Origin: Flammeovirga agarivorans
GTDB lineage: Bacteria > Bacteroidota > Bacteroidia > Cytophagales > Flammeovirgaceae
Assembly: GCF_012641475.1 (NCBI RefSeq)
Contig: NZ_JABAIL010000004.1
Span: 310,001-374,000 of the forward strand
Direction of reading: 5' to 3'
DNA length: 64,000 nt
The position numbers were made by a program, and so were the translations under genes. The notes below the pieces were generated by a model that was given only the letters and a program-made list of their open reading frames with translations, searched no databases and had not been told where the DNA came from. Of this stretch, positions 8,559 to 17,084 are shown one piece after another. Every line of letters starts with the position of its first letter. Within the stretch, counting starts at the first letter, position 1.

Positions 8559-9566
8559 ATGAAAATATTATCAACAGCACCTTTAGGACCACAATGGCCA
8601 ACTTTAGACCCTTTCTTATTTACGGCACACCATAAAGACTATTTTCCTAGTGGGAATGATGATATGAGTATTTCTGTACCATTAAATGGAAGAAATATTG
8701 GATCTGACTTTTCTGGAAAAGATGGATGGAGTATGTACCATGGTAGGAAGATACCTGGGTTTCCTTATCATCCACATAGAGGGTTTGAAACAATAACCAT
8801 TGTTGATGAAGGAATGGCTGATCATTCAGATTCATTAGGTTCAGCAGGTAGATTTGGTGATGGAGATGTTCAATGGATGACAGCAGGTAAAGGGGTTCAA
8901 CATTCTGAAATGTTCCCTTTATTGAATACTAATAAAGACAACCCGCTTGAGTTATTTCAAATATGGTTGAATCTCCCTAAAAAGAGTAAAATGGTGGATC
9001 CCCATTATAAAATGCTTTGGAATGAGGAGATACCTATCATCAATGAAAAAGATAATGATGGTAATACTGTTGAAATAAAAGTTGTAGCAGGTCAATATAA
9101 ATCTGTCGCTCCTTTATCACCAACTCCTGATTCTTGGGCAGCAGATTTAAATAATAATGTTGCAGTTTGGAGAATAAAGCTTTCACCTAATGCTCTATAT
9201 AACTTAGCTCCAACGGAGAAAGGAACCAATAGGGTATTATATTTCTATAATGGTGATAGCGTTCAAGTAGAGGATAAATTAGTTCATGAAAATACTTGTT
9301 TTCAAGTAGATGAGACAGAAAGTATATCTATTAAGGCAGGGAATTCAGAAACCTATGTATTGTTACTCCAAGGAAAACCAATTGGAGAACCTGTTGCTCA
9401 ACATGGGCCTTTTGTAATGAATACAAGAGAAGAATTACAACAGGCATTTGATGATTACCAACAGACTCAGTTTGGTGGATGGCCTTGGGATAAGCAAGAA
9501 ATGGTTCATGATAAAGATAAAGGACGATTTGCTTTACATGCCGATGGTACTTTAGAAGAGAAATAG
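8559..9566 (+). CDS. Pirin family protein
   Basis: A bicupin metalloprotein of 335 residues. The metal ligands of the pirin family are present: His71 and His73 in YHPHRGFET, and His115 and Glu117 in GKGVQHSEM. The C-terminal cupin domain (about 190-300) is complete. Some bacterial pirins act as quercetin dioxygenases and others as regulators of central metabolism; the sequence does not decide between them. The gene is transcribed from a promoter overlapped by two palindromes, so it is probably inducible, for example by an oxidant or aromatic compound (inference). An AAAGGAGAG purine stretch precedes the start, which is unusual among genes in this window. Confidence 0.9.
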   Translation: MKILSTAPLGPQWPTLDPFLFTAHHKDYFPSGNDDMSISVPLNGRNIGSDFSGKDGWSMYHGRKIPGFPYHPHRGFETITIVDEGMADHSDSLGSAGRFGDGDVQWMTAGKGVQHSEMFPLLNTNKDNPLELFQIWLNLPKKSKMVDPHYKMLWNEEIPIINEKDNDGNTVEIKVVAGQYKSVAPLSPTPDSWAADLNNNVAVWRIKLSPNALYNLAPTEKGTNRVLYFYNGDSVQVEDKLVHENTCFQVDETESISIKAGNSETYVLLLQGKPIGEPVAQHGPFVMNTREELQQAFDDYQQTQFGGWPWDKQEMVHDKDKGRFALHADGTLEEK

Positions 9567-9606
9567 AAAAAAAAGCCTACTGCAAAACACAGTAGGCTTT
9601 TTCTTT
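9567..9606. terminator. Bidirectional rho-independent terminator
   Basis: A perfect GCCTACTG / CAGTAGGC stem between A- and T-runs, shared by the convergent pirin and amidohydrolase genes. Confidence 0.88.
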
Positions 9607-9617
9607 TACAATGTATT

Positions 9618-12600
9618 TTAATGCAAGCTACAACCACATTTCGGAACTGTAAAGTTCTGTGTTTGTTCATGCCACTCGAATTGAGGATTGTAACCTTCCA
9701 TTTCCCAATAGAATTTTTTACGTTCCTTTCCTTCAATTACTTCGTTCATTGTTTTAGAATCATATAACACACCATTGATCATTACATGCTCAATAGATTC
9801 TGTGTTTCTAATGTTCTCCAATGGGTTTTTATCAAGAATGATGAGGTCGGCTAACTTGCCTTCTTCTAATGAACCTACATCACCATCTAGTCCTAAATAA
9901 TGTGCACCGTTATAAGTTGCTGATCTAATGGCTTCAATAGGAGACATACCACCTTGCTCTAACATCCATAATTCCCAATGAGCTCCGATACCTTGAATTT
10001 GACCATGTGCACCTAAGTTTACTTTTACACCTTTATCAGATAAAGCCTTAGCAGACTTAGAAGTTGCGATATATCCAATTTCATATTCCTCTTGTGGAAT
10101 CATTGTTCTATGACGAGAACGGCTATCGATAATACTTCTTGGAGTGAAAGTCAATAAAGGTTCTTTCTCCCAAACTTTTGTATTCTGATACCAGTAAAAC
10201 TCACCATTTACACCACCATAGTTTACAATTAACGTAGGAGTATAGCCAACTTTCGTTCCTGCCCATAACTTCTGAACATCATTAAATACAGGAGTGACAG
10301 GAATGTTATGTTCGATACCTGTATGACCATCTAAAATCATAGACATGTTATGATAGAAAGTTGAGCCTCCTTCTGGAACTACCATGATCTCTTCTTCTTC
10401 AGCAGCTTTAATCACTTGCTGACGTTGCTCTCTTCTTGGTTGGTTATATGATTTCACGGAGATAGCACCCCATGCTTTCGTTCTTCTAATTGCAGAACGG
10501 GCATCATCCAATGAATTGATATTGGCTTTGAAATCACCATCGGCACCATAAAGGATTACACCTGTAGAATAAATACGAGGACCAACCATGGTACCTGTTC
10601 TTACCATTTCCGATTGGTTAAACACCATCTCAGAGTTTGCAGAAGGGTCATGAGTGGTAGTTACACCATAAGCAAGGTTTGCATAGTAGGGCCAATTTTG
10701 TTGAGCAGACATTCCTAATCGGAAAGCACCAAGATGGGCATGCGCATCAACAATACCAGGCATAATTGTTTTACCATTACAATCAATCACTTTGGCTTCT
10801 TTTGGAACAGTAACGTTTTCACCAATTGCAACGATTCTGTTCTCTTTGATCACAACAGTACCTTTTTCGATTACCTTATTATCAGTATCAACAGTAATGA
10901 TTCTTGCATTTGTTAAAGCAATGGTAGTGTTAGGCTTAGCCGATTCTAATTTTAAATCCACCTTAATTCCTTCACTTTTTGGCTCAGACAACTCTTTCTT
11001 AGCACCATCTACAAAAGCAAAAGACTCTTGTAGGGAAGTAGAGAAGTACTCATTTCCTAATGACCAGTGTAAAGTTTTAGAATCACCTGACCAATGAATG
11101 TTATATCCGGCATCTTTGGCTACTTGTGCTACAGGAACTGCTTTAGTCGATGAAGACAAATCAATTGGTTTACCTGCTAGTGGCATAGGAGCGATATATA
11201 CTTTAAACAATTCTGTAAACGCAATCCATTTGTTATCAGGAGACGGAACAAATTGGTTCGTATACTTTGTAGTGAAGTGCGTACGCGTATCTTGACCATT
11301 TAGATCAACACTCTTAAATGCTTTTTTCAAAGCACCGAAGAAGAAGCCACCTGTTTGGTAGAAAATACGATCCCCTTTTGCATTGAACTGAGGGAAATCG
11401 CCACTTTCAGTAACTCTTTTAATGGTAGACAAGTCGTTAATTGCAACTACATAAACACCAGCTTCATTGGTATAAACATACCCTTGCTGATTGTTACCAC
11501 TTTCTTTTACAAAAGTGATCATTTTATTATCAGGAGAGAATTGAGGTCTTCTATAAATACCTTTTGGCAGGGCTAAAGTATTTGTTGCTTTTGATTTGAA
11601 ATCGTAAACATGGATTTTGCCTTTTTCCTCATCATTCCAAGTAACGTAAACCATTTTAGATCCATCCTTAGAAATATTAGGCTCGTACTCAAAAGCAGTT
11701 TCTTGTGATGTAAAACGCTTTGGCTTACCATTAGGCATCTTCTTAGAGTAAAGATATCCGGCAGCATGGAAATAAATGGTCTTACCATCAGTAGAGGTGG
11801 TTACATTACGTAATGCTTTAGCTGTGAACTCCTCAGGAGCTACTTCATGCTTAAATCTTAGTGAAGGAGTTATTTCTTGTTCTACCTCTACTTCAAAAGG
11901 AATTACTTCTCCTTCTCCAGTCGTAGTATCCACTTTCCAGATTTTACCGCCTTTACCCCATATAACAATATATTTATCATCTGGAGTCCATGCATATTTT
12001 GTTGATGGACCGAAAATAGCCCATGCTTCTTGTTGATCTTTTTCTAATTGATCGAAAAGTGGTTTTTGTGCTTTAGTTTCAAAATCATGAATGTATAAAA
12101 CAGATTTAGTTCTAACTCTACGAATAAACGACATCTTCTTTCCGTCGTGAGATACCTTAGGGCCAATCGCTCCACCTGGACCACTTACAACAGTTTCTGT
12201 TTCTCCGGTTACTCTATCATATGATTTAATGATATAAATCTGATTGTTTGGATCCTTATTGTATTGGAAGAAACCACCAGGATAAACATCCTCTACATAG
12301 TAAAGTTTCTTACCATCAGGAGAGATTTCAGGGGAGTTAATATCTTGTTGTTCGTTTTTTCTTGCAACTAATTCTATACCATCACCACCAGAAATATGAT
12401 ACATATATAAGGCACCAGCACCTAATGAACGCGTAAATGTAAAGTGCTTTCTTGCAACTAAATATTGGCTGTCTTCTGTCCAAGTAGGGTTATTTAATAA
12501 TCGGAAAGACTCTTTTGTAATTTGCTTTGCCTCTGAACCATCTACATTCATCACCCAAATATTATCACCACCACCAGCATCTGAAGTGAAGGCGATTTTC

Positions 12601-12905
12601 TTTCCATCAGGACTAAATTTTGGTTGCACTTCCCAAGCTAAACCTTTTCTTATAATTTGAGCTTTTCCACCTGAAATAGGCATAGTGTAGATATCGCCTA
12701 GTAAATCAAATACAATAGTTTGGCCATCAGGGCTAACATCTAAGTTCATCCATGTGCCTTCATCTGTCTTGAAATTAACTTTCGATGTTGTTCTTGGTGG
12801 TTTGTTTACATCCCATTGATCATTTTCTTTTTCCTCTTGACCGAAAGAAATTAAAAATGACGATAGGAAAAACACACCAATTAATAGGGTACGTTTATTT
12901 ATCAT
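9618..12905 (-). CDS. Exported beta-propeller (TolB/WD40-like) amidohydrolase, 1095 aa
   Basis: The signal peptide (MINKRTLLIGVFFLSSFLISFG) is followed by about 600 residues of TolB-like propeller blades with repeated SPDGKK-type motifs (DVSPDGQTIVF, FSPDGKKIAFTSD, ISPDGKKLYYV, SPDNKWIAFTE). From about 665 comes an amidohydrolase domain of the imidazolonepropionase/prolidase type: TNARIITVD, the metal motif DAHAHLG (His722, His724), and the closing LDGDVGSLEEGKLADLIILD. The substrate is not predictable; homologues are often annotated as periplasmic dipeptidase-like or Xaa-Pro-type hydrolases. The protein ends in an unusual CGC motif (VPKCGCSLH). It is monocistronic and convergent with pirin. 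Confidence 0.88.
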   Translation of the reverse strand: MINKRTLLIGVFFLSSFLISFGQEEKENDQWDVNKPPRTTSKVNFKTDEGTWMNLDVSPDGQTIVFDLLGDIYTMPISGGKAQIIRKGLAWEVQPKFSPDGKKIAFTSDAGGGDNIWVMNVDGSEAKQITKESFRLLNNPTWTEDSQYLVARKHFTFTRSLGAGALYMYHISGGDGIELVARKNEQQDINSPEISPDGKKLYYVEDVYPGGFFQYNKDPNNQIYIIKSYDRVTGETETVVSGPGGAIGPKVSHDGKKMSFIRRVRTKSVLYIHDFETKAQKPLFDQLEKDQQEAWAIFGPSTKYAWTPDDKYIVIWGKGGKIWKVDTTTGEGEVIPFEVEVEQEITPSLRFKHEVAPEEFTAKALRNVTTSTDGKTIYFHAAGYLYSKKMPNGKPKRFTSQETAFEYEPNISKDGSKMVYVTWNDEEKGKIHVYDFKSKATNTLALPKGIYRRPQFSPDNKMITFVKESGNNQQGYVYTNEAGVYVVAINDLSTIKRVTESGDFPQFNAKGDRIFYQTGGFFFGALKKAFKSVDLNGQDTRTHFTTKYTNQFVPSPDNKWIAFTELFKVYIAPMPLAGKPIDLSSSTKAVPVAQVAKDAGYNIHWSGDSKTLHWSLGNEYFSTSLQESFAFVDGAKKELSEPKSEGIKVDLKLESAKPNTTIALTNARIITVDTDNKVIEKGTVVIKENRIVAIGENVTVPKEAKVIDCNGKTIMPGIVDAHAHLGAFRLGMSAQQNWPYYANLAYGVTTTHDPSANSEMVFNQSEMVRTGTMVGPRIYSTGVILYGADGDFKANINSLDDARSAIRRTKAWGAISVKSYNQPRREQRQQVIKAAEEEEIMVVPEGGSTFYHNMSMILDGHTGIEHNIPVTPVFNDVQKLWAGTKVGYTPTLIVNYGGVNGEFYWYQNTKVWEKEPLLTFTPRSIIDSRSRHRTMIPQEEYEIGYIATSKSAKALSDKGVKVNLGAHGQIQGIGAHWELWMLEQGGMSPIEAIRSATYNGAHYLGLDGDVGSLEEGKLADLIILDKNPLENIRNTESIEHVMINGVLYDSKTMNEVIEGKERKKFYWEMEGYNPQFEWHEQTQNFTVPKCGCSLH

Positions 12906-13057
12906 TTGTTGGAAGTTATATGATTGAATGTGTTATCAAGCAATTTCTTGACTTTACTATATGATTCAAAAAAAATAGAATAGAGGGTTCAAATAATTAT
13001 CAAATAATAACAAAAAGATGAATATTCATTCAATAAACGAAATATGAAAGTTTGCGA

Positions 13058-13258
13058 TCGGATCATAAAAAGATGACGACCGTCATCAGAGTATATAATA
13101 GTGTAGTTCAATTAATAGTGATTATACATAACCCAAAAACACTTTTTAATTTCGATAATTTTTTGCCCGTATCGAAAATGCTTTGTTATGATGATGATAG
13201 TTTAAAGATGTAAACAGTATTGAAACAGCCTTGTTCAGTAGATTAAGGCTGTTTTTTT
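13058..13258 (+). repeat. 200-bp hairpin-terminator element, copy 1
   Basis: First of three related elements in the window. In order it contains the conserved start (TCGGAT, then ATAAAAAGATGACG), a 5' hairpin (GATGACG / CGTCATC), the segment ATAACCCAAAAAC, a TCGATA / TATCGA hairpin with loop ATTTTTTGCCCG, the stretch GATGATGATAGTTTAAA, and a rho-independent terminator (AACAGCCTT / AAGGCTGTT plus T-run, 13223-13258). It is about 92% identical by eye to copy 2. It sits in the 753-bp gap between the amidohydrolase and the oxidoreductase, on the plus strand. I infer a structured RNA or leader, or a non-autonomous mobile element. The gap before it (12906-13057) holds nothing else I recognise. Confidence 0.85.
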
Positions 13259-13354
13259 ATACCTACTTTATTCAGTGCTTTGATTAAGAATACTCTTTTT
13301 TGATAAAAAATCGATCACATTTTTATAGTATAATCGATTGGTGAAATGAGACAG

Positions 13355-13558
13355 TCGGATTATAAAAAGATGACGGTGATCACTAGAGTATACTATAGTG
13401 TAGTTCAATTTAATAGTGATTATACATAACCCAAAAACACTTTTTTTATTTCGATAATTTTTTGCCCGTATCGAAAATGCTTTGTTAAGATGATGATAGT
13501 TTAAAAGATGTAAACAGTATTGAAACAGCCTTAGTCAGTAGATTAAGGCTGTTTTTTT
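13355..13558 (+). repeat. 200-bp hairpin-terminator element, copy 2
   Basis: Direct repeat of copy 1, separated by 96 bp of unrelated sequence. All landmarks are kept: ATAAAAAGATGACG, ATAACCCAAAAACAC, the TCGATA / TATCGA hairpin and the terminator at 13523-13558. Differences cluster in the 5' hairpin, in single-base length changes of T- and A-runs, and in the terminator loop. A separate hairpin (AATCGAT 13309-13315 / ATCGATT 13333-13339) ends 15 bases upstream; copy 3 has a similar one at a similar distance. The copy ends 100 bases before the oxidoreductase start, in the same orientation. Confidence 0.85.
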
Positions 13559-13658
13559 CATTAAACTTATAGTGTTATAAAATAATCTGTATCATTTTAT
13601 TCTCTAAAACCTTTATATAAATTGTCTCTAGTTAATTTATTCATAACCTATTTTATCA

Positions 13659-14654
13659 ATGAAAGCTGTTACGTTCAATCCAGATAATAATCAATTCTCT
13701 ATAAATGAGATTAATATTCCAACCATTCAACCACATGAAATTTTAATTAAAGTGGAAGCTTGTGGAATCAATCCTGTTGATGCTAAGGTCCAATTTTGGA
13801 AAGGTATGGTAGGTGAACAAATGAACGATGAATGGGTCGTTGGACTTGATGTGGTAGGAAAAGTACATGAAGTTGGGAGTGAAGTAATGGGTTTTGATAT
13901 TGGAGATGAAGTATTTTATCATGGAAATATGATAAAACCACATGGTGGTTTAGCTGAATATGCTGTTCATACTCCTTCTACATTATTCAAAAGGCCAACG
14001 AGTTTATTGATTGAAGATGCTGCAGCGTCCCCATGCGCAGGTTGGACTGCTTGGAGGGCATTGGTAGAAAAATTACAAATTAATGAGCGTGATGAATTAC
14101 TGATCATTGGCGGTTCTGGAGGAGTGGGGTCTTATGCGATTCAGATTGCAAAAAATGTATTTAATGTAAAGAAAGTGATTGCTGTGGCATCTACAGCAAA
14201 TCATGATTATGTATTAAGTCTAGGAGCAGACGAAGTGATTGATTATAAAACAGAAGATGTTGTTCGTAGAGTCCAAGAACTCACTAATGATATTGGTGCA
14301 TCAAAAGCTTTTGATACCATTGGAGCTGGGAATGATATTTTAGCCGCCAATTCTTTAAGATTTAATGGTCAGATGTTAGAACTTGTGGATACAGTGAAAC
14401 CTATCAACTATGATAATGTATTTATGAAAAACCTTACTTTCCATCAATTAGCCTTAGGTGCTGGTCATGAATTTGGAAATATTGGTGAGCAATCAATAAT
14501 AGATGCAGCAAATGGTCTAACAAAAGCCATTCTAAATGGACAAATAAAAACACCGCATCTTCAAATTGTCAATTTTGAAGGTGCGGTGAAAACGCTCAAT
14601 GCGATATTAGAAAAGAAAGTGGTTGGTAAAGTAATTTTGAAGATTAACGCATAA
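13659..14654 (+). CDS. Zinc-type alcohol dehydrogenase / quinone oxidoreductase-like protein (MDR family), 331 aa
   Basis: Medium-chain dehydrogenase/reductase. It has an N-terminal GroES-like domain (EILIKVEACGINPVDAKV, VGLDVVGKVHEVG) and a Rossmann domain with the NADP-binding motif GGSGGVGS (151-158), followed by LGADEVIDYKTED. The usual catalytic zinc cysteine is absent, which points to the zinc-independent quinone-reductase/enone-reductase branch. The substrate is unknown. It lies downstream of two copies of the 200-bp element, and a terminator within copy 2 ends 100 bases before the start. Its 3' end overlaps the convergent MORN gene by 11 bases. Confidence 0.88.
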   Translation: MKAVTFNPDNNQFSINEINIPTIQPHEILIKVEACGINPVDAKVQFWKGMVGEQMNDEWVVGLDVVGKVHEVGSEVMGFDIGDEVFYHGNMIKPHGGLAEYAVHTPSTLFKRPTSLLIEDAAASPCAGWTAWRALVEKLQINERDELLIIGGSGGVGSYAIQIAKNVFNVKKVIAVASTANHDYVLSLGADEVIDYKTEDVVRRVQELTNDIGASKAFDTIGAGNDILAANSLRFNGQMLELVDTVKPINYDNVFMKNLTFHQLALGAGHEFGNIGEQSIIDAANGLTKAILNGQIKTPHLQIVNFEGAVKTLNAILEKKVVGKVILKINA

Positions 14655-15348
14655 TTACTTCCTTATTCTCATTTGAGTGTCCTTCTGCCTTTTCAATAAA
14701 TATTTTATTTAGCTCATCATTCAGCCAATAACCATAAATGGTTTTATTATGAGTGATGAGCTCACCTTTACCATTTTTAAGTCCTTTTTTAAATTCTCCT
14801 TTAAAGGTATCACCATTGGGGTAACTGATTGAACCAATTCCTTTCTGTTTTCCTTTTTTGAATTCTCCAGAATATTTTCTTCCGTCTTTATAATAATAAG
14901 TACCTTTTCCGTTGGGCTTGCCATCTTTAAACTCACCTCTATATTCATCACCATTTGCATAAGTGAGTGTACCATTACCGTATATCTGGTCATCTACAAA
15001 ATTACCTTCATATCGGTTACCATTCTTCCATAACAGAATGCCTTCACCATTAAAAGTATTGTTCTTGAACTGACCTAAATATGTAGAGCCATCGGCCCAG
15101 ATGAGTTTTCCTTTTCCGTTGAAATTTCCGTTTAAAAAATTGCCTTCATAGCTATTTGAACCGTTTTCTCCATAGACAAAAATCCCTTGGCCATTTGGAT
15201 AACCATTGGCCCATTCTCCATCATAAAAATCTTTGTTTTTATAAACCATTTTGCCTTTCCCGTTTTCACAATCTCCAGAAACACATTGTGCCTGGCTAAA
15301 TGAAAGTGAAACGATTAGAAATAAGAAAGTTGTGTATATTAATTTCAT
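14644..15348 (-). CDS. Exported MORN-repeat protein, 234 aa
   Basis: Signal peptide (MKLIYTTFLFLIVSLSFSQA), then seven clear MORN motifs of the YxGxFxxGxxxGxG type (for example YDGEWANGYPNGQG, YEGNFLNGNFNGKG, YRGEFKDGKPNGKG, FKGEFKKGLKNGKG) and a partial eighth. MORN arrays form elongated beta-hairpin sheets; in bacteria their function is usually unknown, with binding to lipid or protein partners suggested. The protein is predicted to be periplasmic or surface-exposed. It is monocistronic, convergent with and slightly overlapping the oxidoreductase gene. Confidence 0.88.
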   Translation of the reverse strand: MKLIYTTFLFLIVSLSFSQAQCVSGDCENGKGKMVYKNKDFYDGEWANGYPNGQGIFVYGENGSNSYEGNFLNGNFNGKGKLIWADGSTYLGQFKNNTFNGEGILLWKNGNRYEGNFVDDQIYGNGTLTYANGDEYRGEFKDGKPNGKGTYYYKDGRKYSGEFKKGKQKGIGSISYPNGDTFKGEFKKGLKNGKGELITHNKTIYGYWLNDELNKIFIEKAEGHSNENKEVIMR

Positions 15349-15477
15349 ATTGTTGGATTGTCTTCAACATAAATACAATAAGAAGACAGAAATAGTTAAC
15401 TCTGTTAGCATTTATTTAATAAATAATATGAATTTATTCTGCAATTGCAACTAATTCATTATCAGAGTTTAATGGTG

Positions 15478-16704
15478 TTATTGGAATAGTATGATAAATT
15501 GAAACATTCCAGCACAGCCACCTAGTATTGCACCAACTACAATTAGTATCCATTCATCTTCTTGAAATGCAGGACGAAGTAAACCTTCGAAATCTTCATA
15601 AGGCAATTCCTCAATTTTTTGCTGAATATTATTTTTTAGGTTAAATACTTTTTCAGCATAAGGGAAGGCATCTCTAATACAAATATGAAATTCAGCCATA
15701 AATGTAAAATGGGCAATATTCTTTATAATGTTAAGGTGCTTTTGAGTGATTTTATCATCGACTATTTTCCCAATGATATCATTGATTTCAGAATAGGTCT
15801 CATCTACTAATTCAGAGATTCTATATTTGAAAATTTCTGAAAGCTTTGCTTTACCAGTATTTTGGAGGGTATATCTAAAAATTCGTTCTATGGTAAGTAT
15901 TCTACTAGTAATCAGGGAGGCATATTCTTCAGCAACTGTCTTTTGTCTTTGAAGGAATAAGCCTTGAAACTTCATACCAAGAAAATATATAGGTTCTTTG
16001 GGTTCGAATATTAATTTTAAAGCTAACCAATTTGTTAAATAACCTGTAAGAATACCAAAAAGAGGCAATAGCCACCATGGGTTAAAAAAGTAAGCGATGA
16101 CCATTTGAACCATACCAAATAGAAAACCGAAATATAAACCGGACCTTTCAATAAACTTGAATTCATCTTTACCACATTTCATAAAGATGATATTTAAAAG
16201 ATCGGGGTGTTGTTTTACAGTATCAATTGTTAGTTTCTTTAAATCCAACATTTCTCTGATATTCTGGCCTATATCATGTAATACTCTATCGGTAACTACA
16301 GGGATTCTTTCTTCAATACTTTCGTAGATAGTTACTTTTAATGTTTGAGGAACATTTTCCCATATTGAAGGTATTTCTGATCTCATTACCAAATCAACTG
16401 TATTTCTTGATACATTGGTAATAGACCCCTTCATTTCTTCATTGACTACATCTGGGTCTAACAAAGCAAACTGTTCTTCAATCTTTAATAATTTTTCAGT
16501 GATCAGGTCGACAGCTCTACTTGCAATGGACTCTGATTTTGCAGGAATTATTCCCTGCCAACCAAAAGGTTTTAACCCCCAAAATGCAATAGGATAGAAC
16601 ATCATTTTGATGGCTGCTGCATTAGTAAACCACCCCACAAATCCACTGATAAATGGTATTGATAAATAAAGAAGTATGTCGTTGAATGTTACATCAAAGT
16701 TCAT
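15478..16704 (-). CDS. DUF445 family membrane protein, 408 aa
   Basis: Hydrophobic N-terminus (LYLSIPFISGFVGWFTNAAA), a central pair of membrane segments (about 190-230; LYFGFLFGMVQMVIAYFF and LLPLFGILTGYLTNWLALKL) and a final C-terminal membrane helix (WILIVVGAILGGCAGMFQFI). The duplicated GxxTNxxAxKxxF motif (WFTNAAAIKMMFYPI and YLTNWLALKLIFEP) is the DUF445/YheB signature. The family is uncharacterised; Bacillus relatives are membrane proteins linked to sporulation or the envelope. The gene is preceded in the same orientation by copy 3 of the 200-bp element, which ends 50 bases before the start codon. Confidence 0.85.
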   Translation of the reverse strand: MNFDVTFNDILLYLSIPFISGFVGWFTNAAAIKMMFYPIAFWGLKPFGWQGIIPAKSESIASRAVDLITEKLLKIEEQFALLDPDVVNEEMKGSITNVSRNTVDLVMRSEIPSIWENVPQTLKVTIYESIEERIPVVTDRVLHDIGQNIREMLDLKKLTIDTVKQHPDLLNIIFMKCGKDEFKFIERSGLYFGFLFGMVQMVIAYFFNPWWLLPLFGILTGYLTNWLALKLIFEPKEPIYFLGMKFQGLFLQRQKTVAEEYASLITSRILTIERIFRYTLQNTGKAKLSEIFKYRISELVDETYSEINDIIGKIVDDKITQKHLNIIKNIAHFTFMAEFHICIRDAFPYAEKVFNLKNNIQQKIEELPYEDFEGLLRPAFQEDEWILIVVGAILGGCAGMFQFIILFQ

Positions 16705-16754
16705 GAAACAAAAATAATGATTTTTATGAAGATGACTATTGAAACATGAAAACC

Positions 16755-16954
16755 AAAAAAAACAGCCCTAGCATGTGCTGGGGCTGTTTCTAAATCTTTA
16801 CATCTTTAAACTATCATCATCTCAACAAAGCATTATCGATATGGGCAAAAAATTATCGACATTAAAAAATCGTTTTTGGGTTATTTTTAATCACTATTTA
16901 TCGAACTACATTATAGTATACTCTGGTGATGATCGTCATCTTTTTATAATCTGG
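16755..16954 (-). repeat. 200-bp hairpin-terminator element, copy 3 (minus strand)
   Basis: Read on the minus strand this matches copies 1 and 2 over its whole length (roughly 80% by eye): ATAAAAAGATGACG, AGAGTATACTATA, ATAACCCAAAAAC, the TCGATA / TATCGA hairpin with TTTTTTGCCC in its loop, ATGCTTTGTT, GATGATGATAGTTTAAA. It ends in a terminator whose stem is AACAGCCC / GGGCTGTT rather than AACAGCCTT / AAGGCTGTT, so the pairing is kept while the bases differ. A further hairpin (16971-16978 with 16987-16994) lies 16 bases upstream. It points towards the DUF445 gene. The rest of this 380-bp gap holds only the MFS terminator. Confidence 0.82.
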
Positions 16955-17026
16955 TTATTTGGTTATATATATCGACTTTAAGATAAAAGTCGATAAAGTG
17001 TAGTACTACTGCAGAAATAGAAACCA

Positions 17027-17064
17027 TAAAAAAAAGCATAAACCAACAATGGCTTATGCTTTTA
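17027..17064 (-). terminator. Rho-independent terminator after MFS gene
   Basis: On the minus strand, AAAAGCATAA pairs with TTTATGCTTTT and is followed by a T-run, just past the MFS stop codon. Confidence 0.8.
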
Positions 17065-17084
17065 GATGATAAAAAATCTATAAC

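Noticed and set aside
13073-13213. 46-aa protein gene inside repeat copy 1
   Set aside because: Copies 2 and 3 break the frame by indels and stops after 13-19 codons, so I do not call it a gene; kept only as a leader hypothesis.
14721-14993. 90-aa alternative-frame ORF within the MORN gene
   Set aside because: Periodic repeat coding sequence leaves a second frame open; the MORN frame has clear motifs and a signal peptide.
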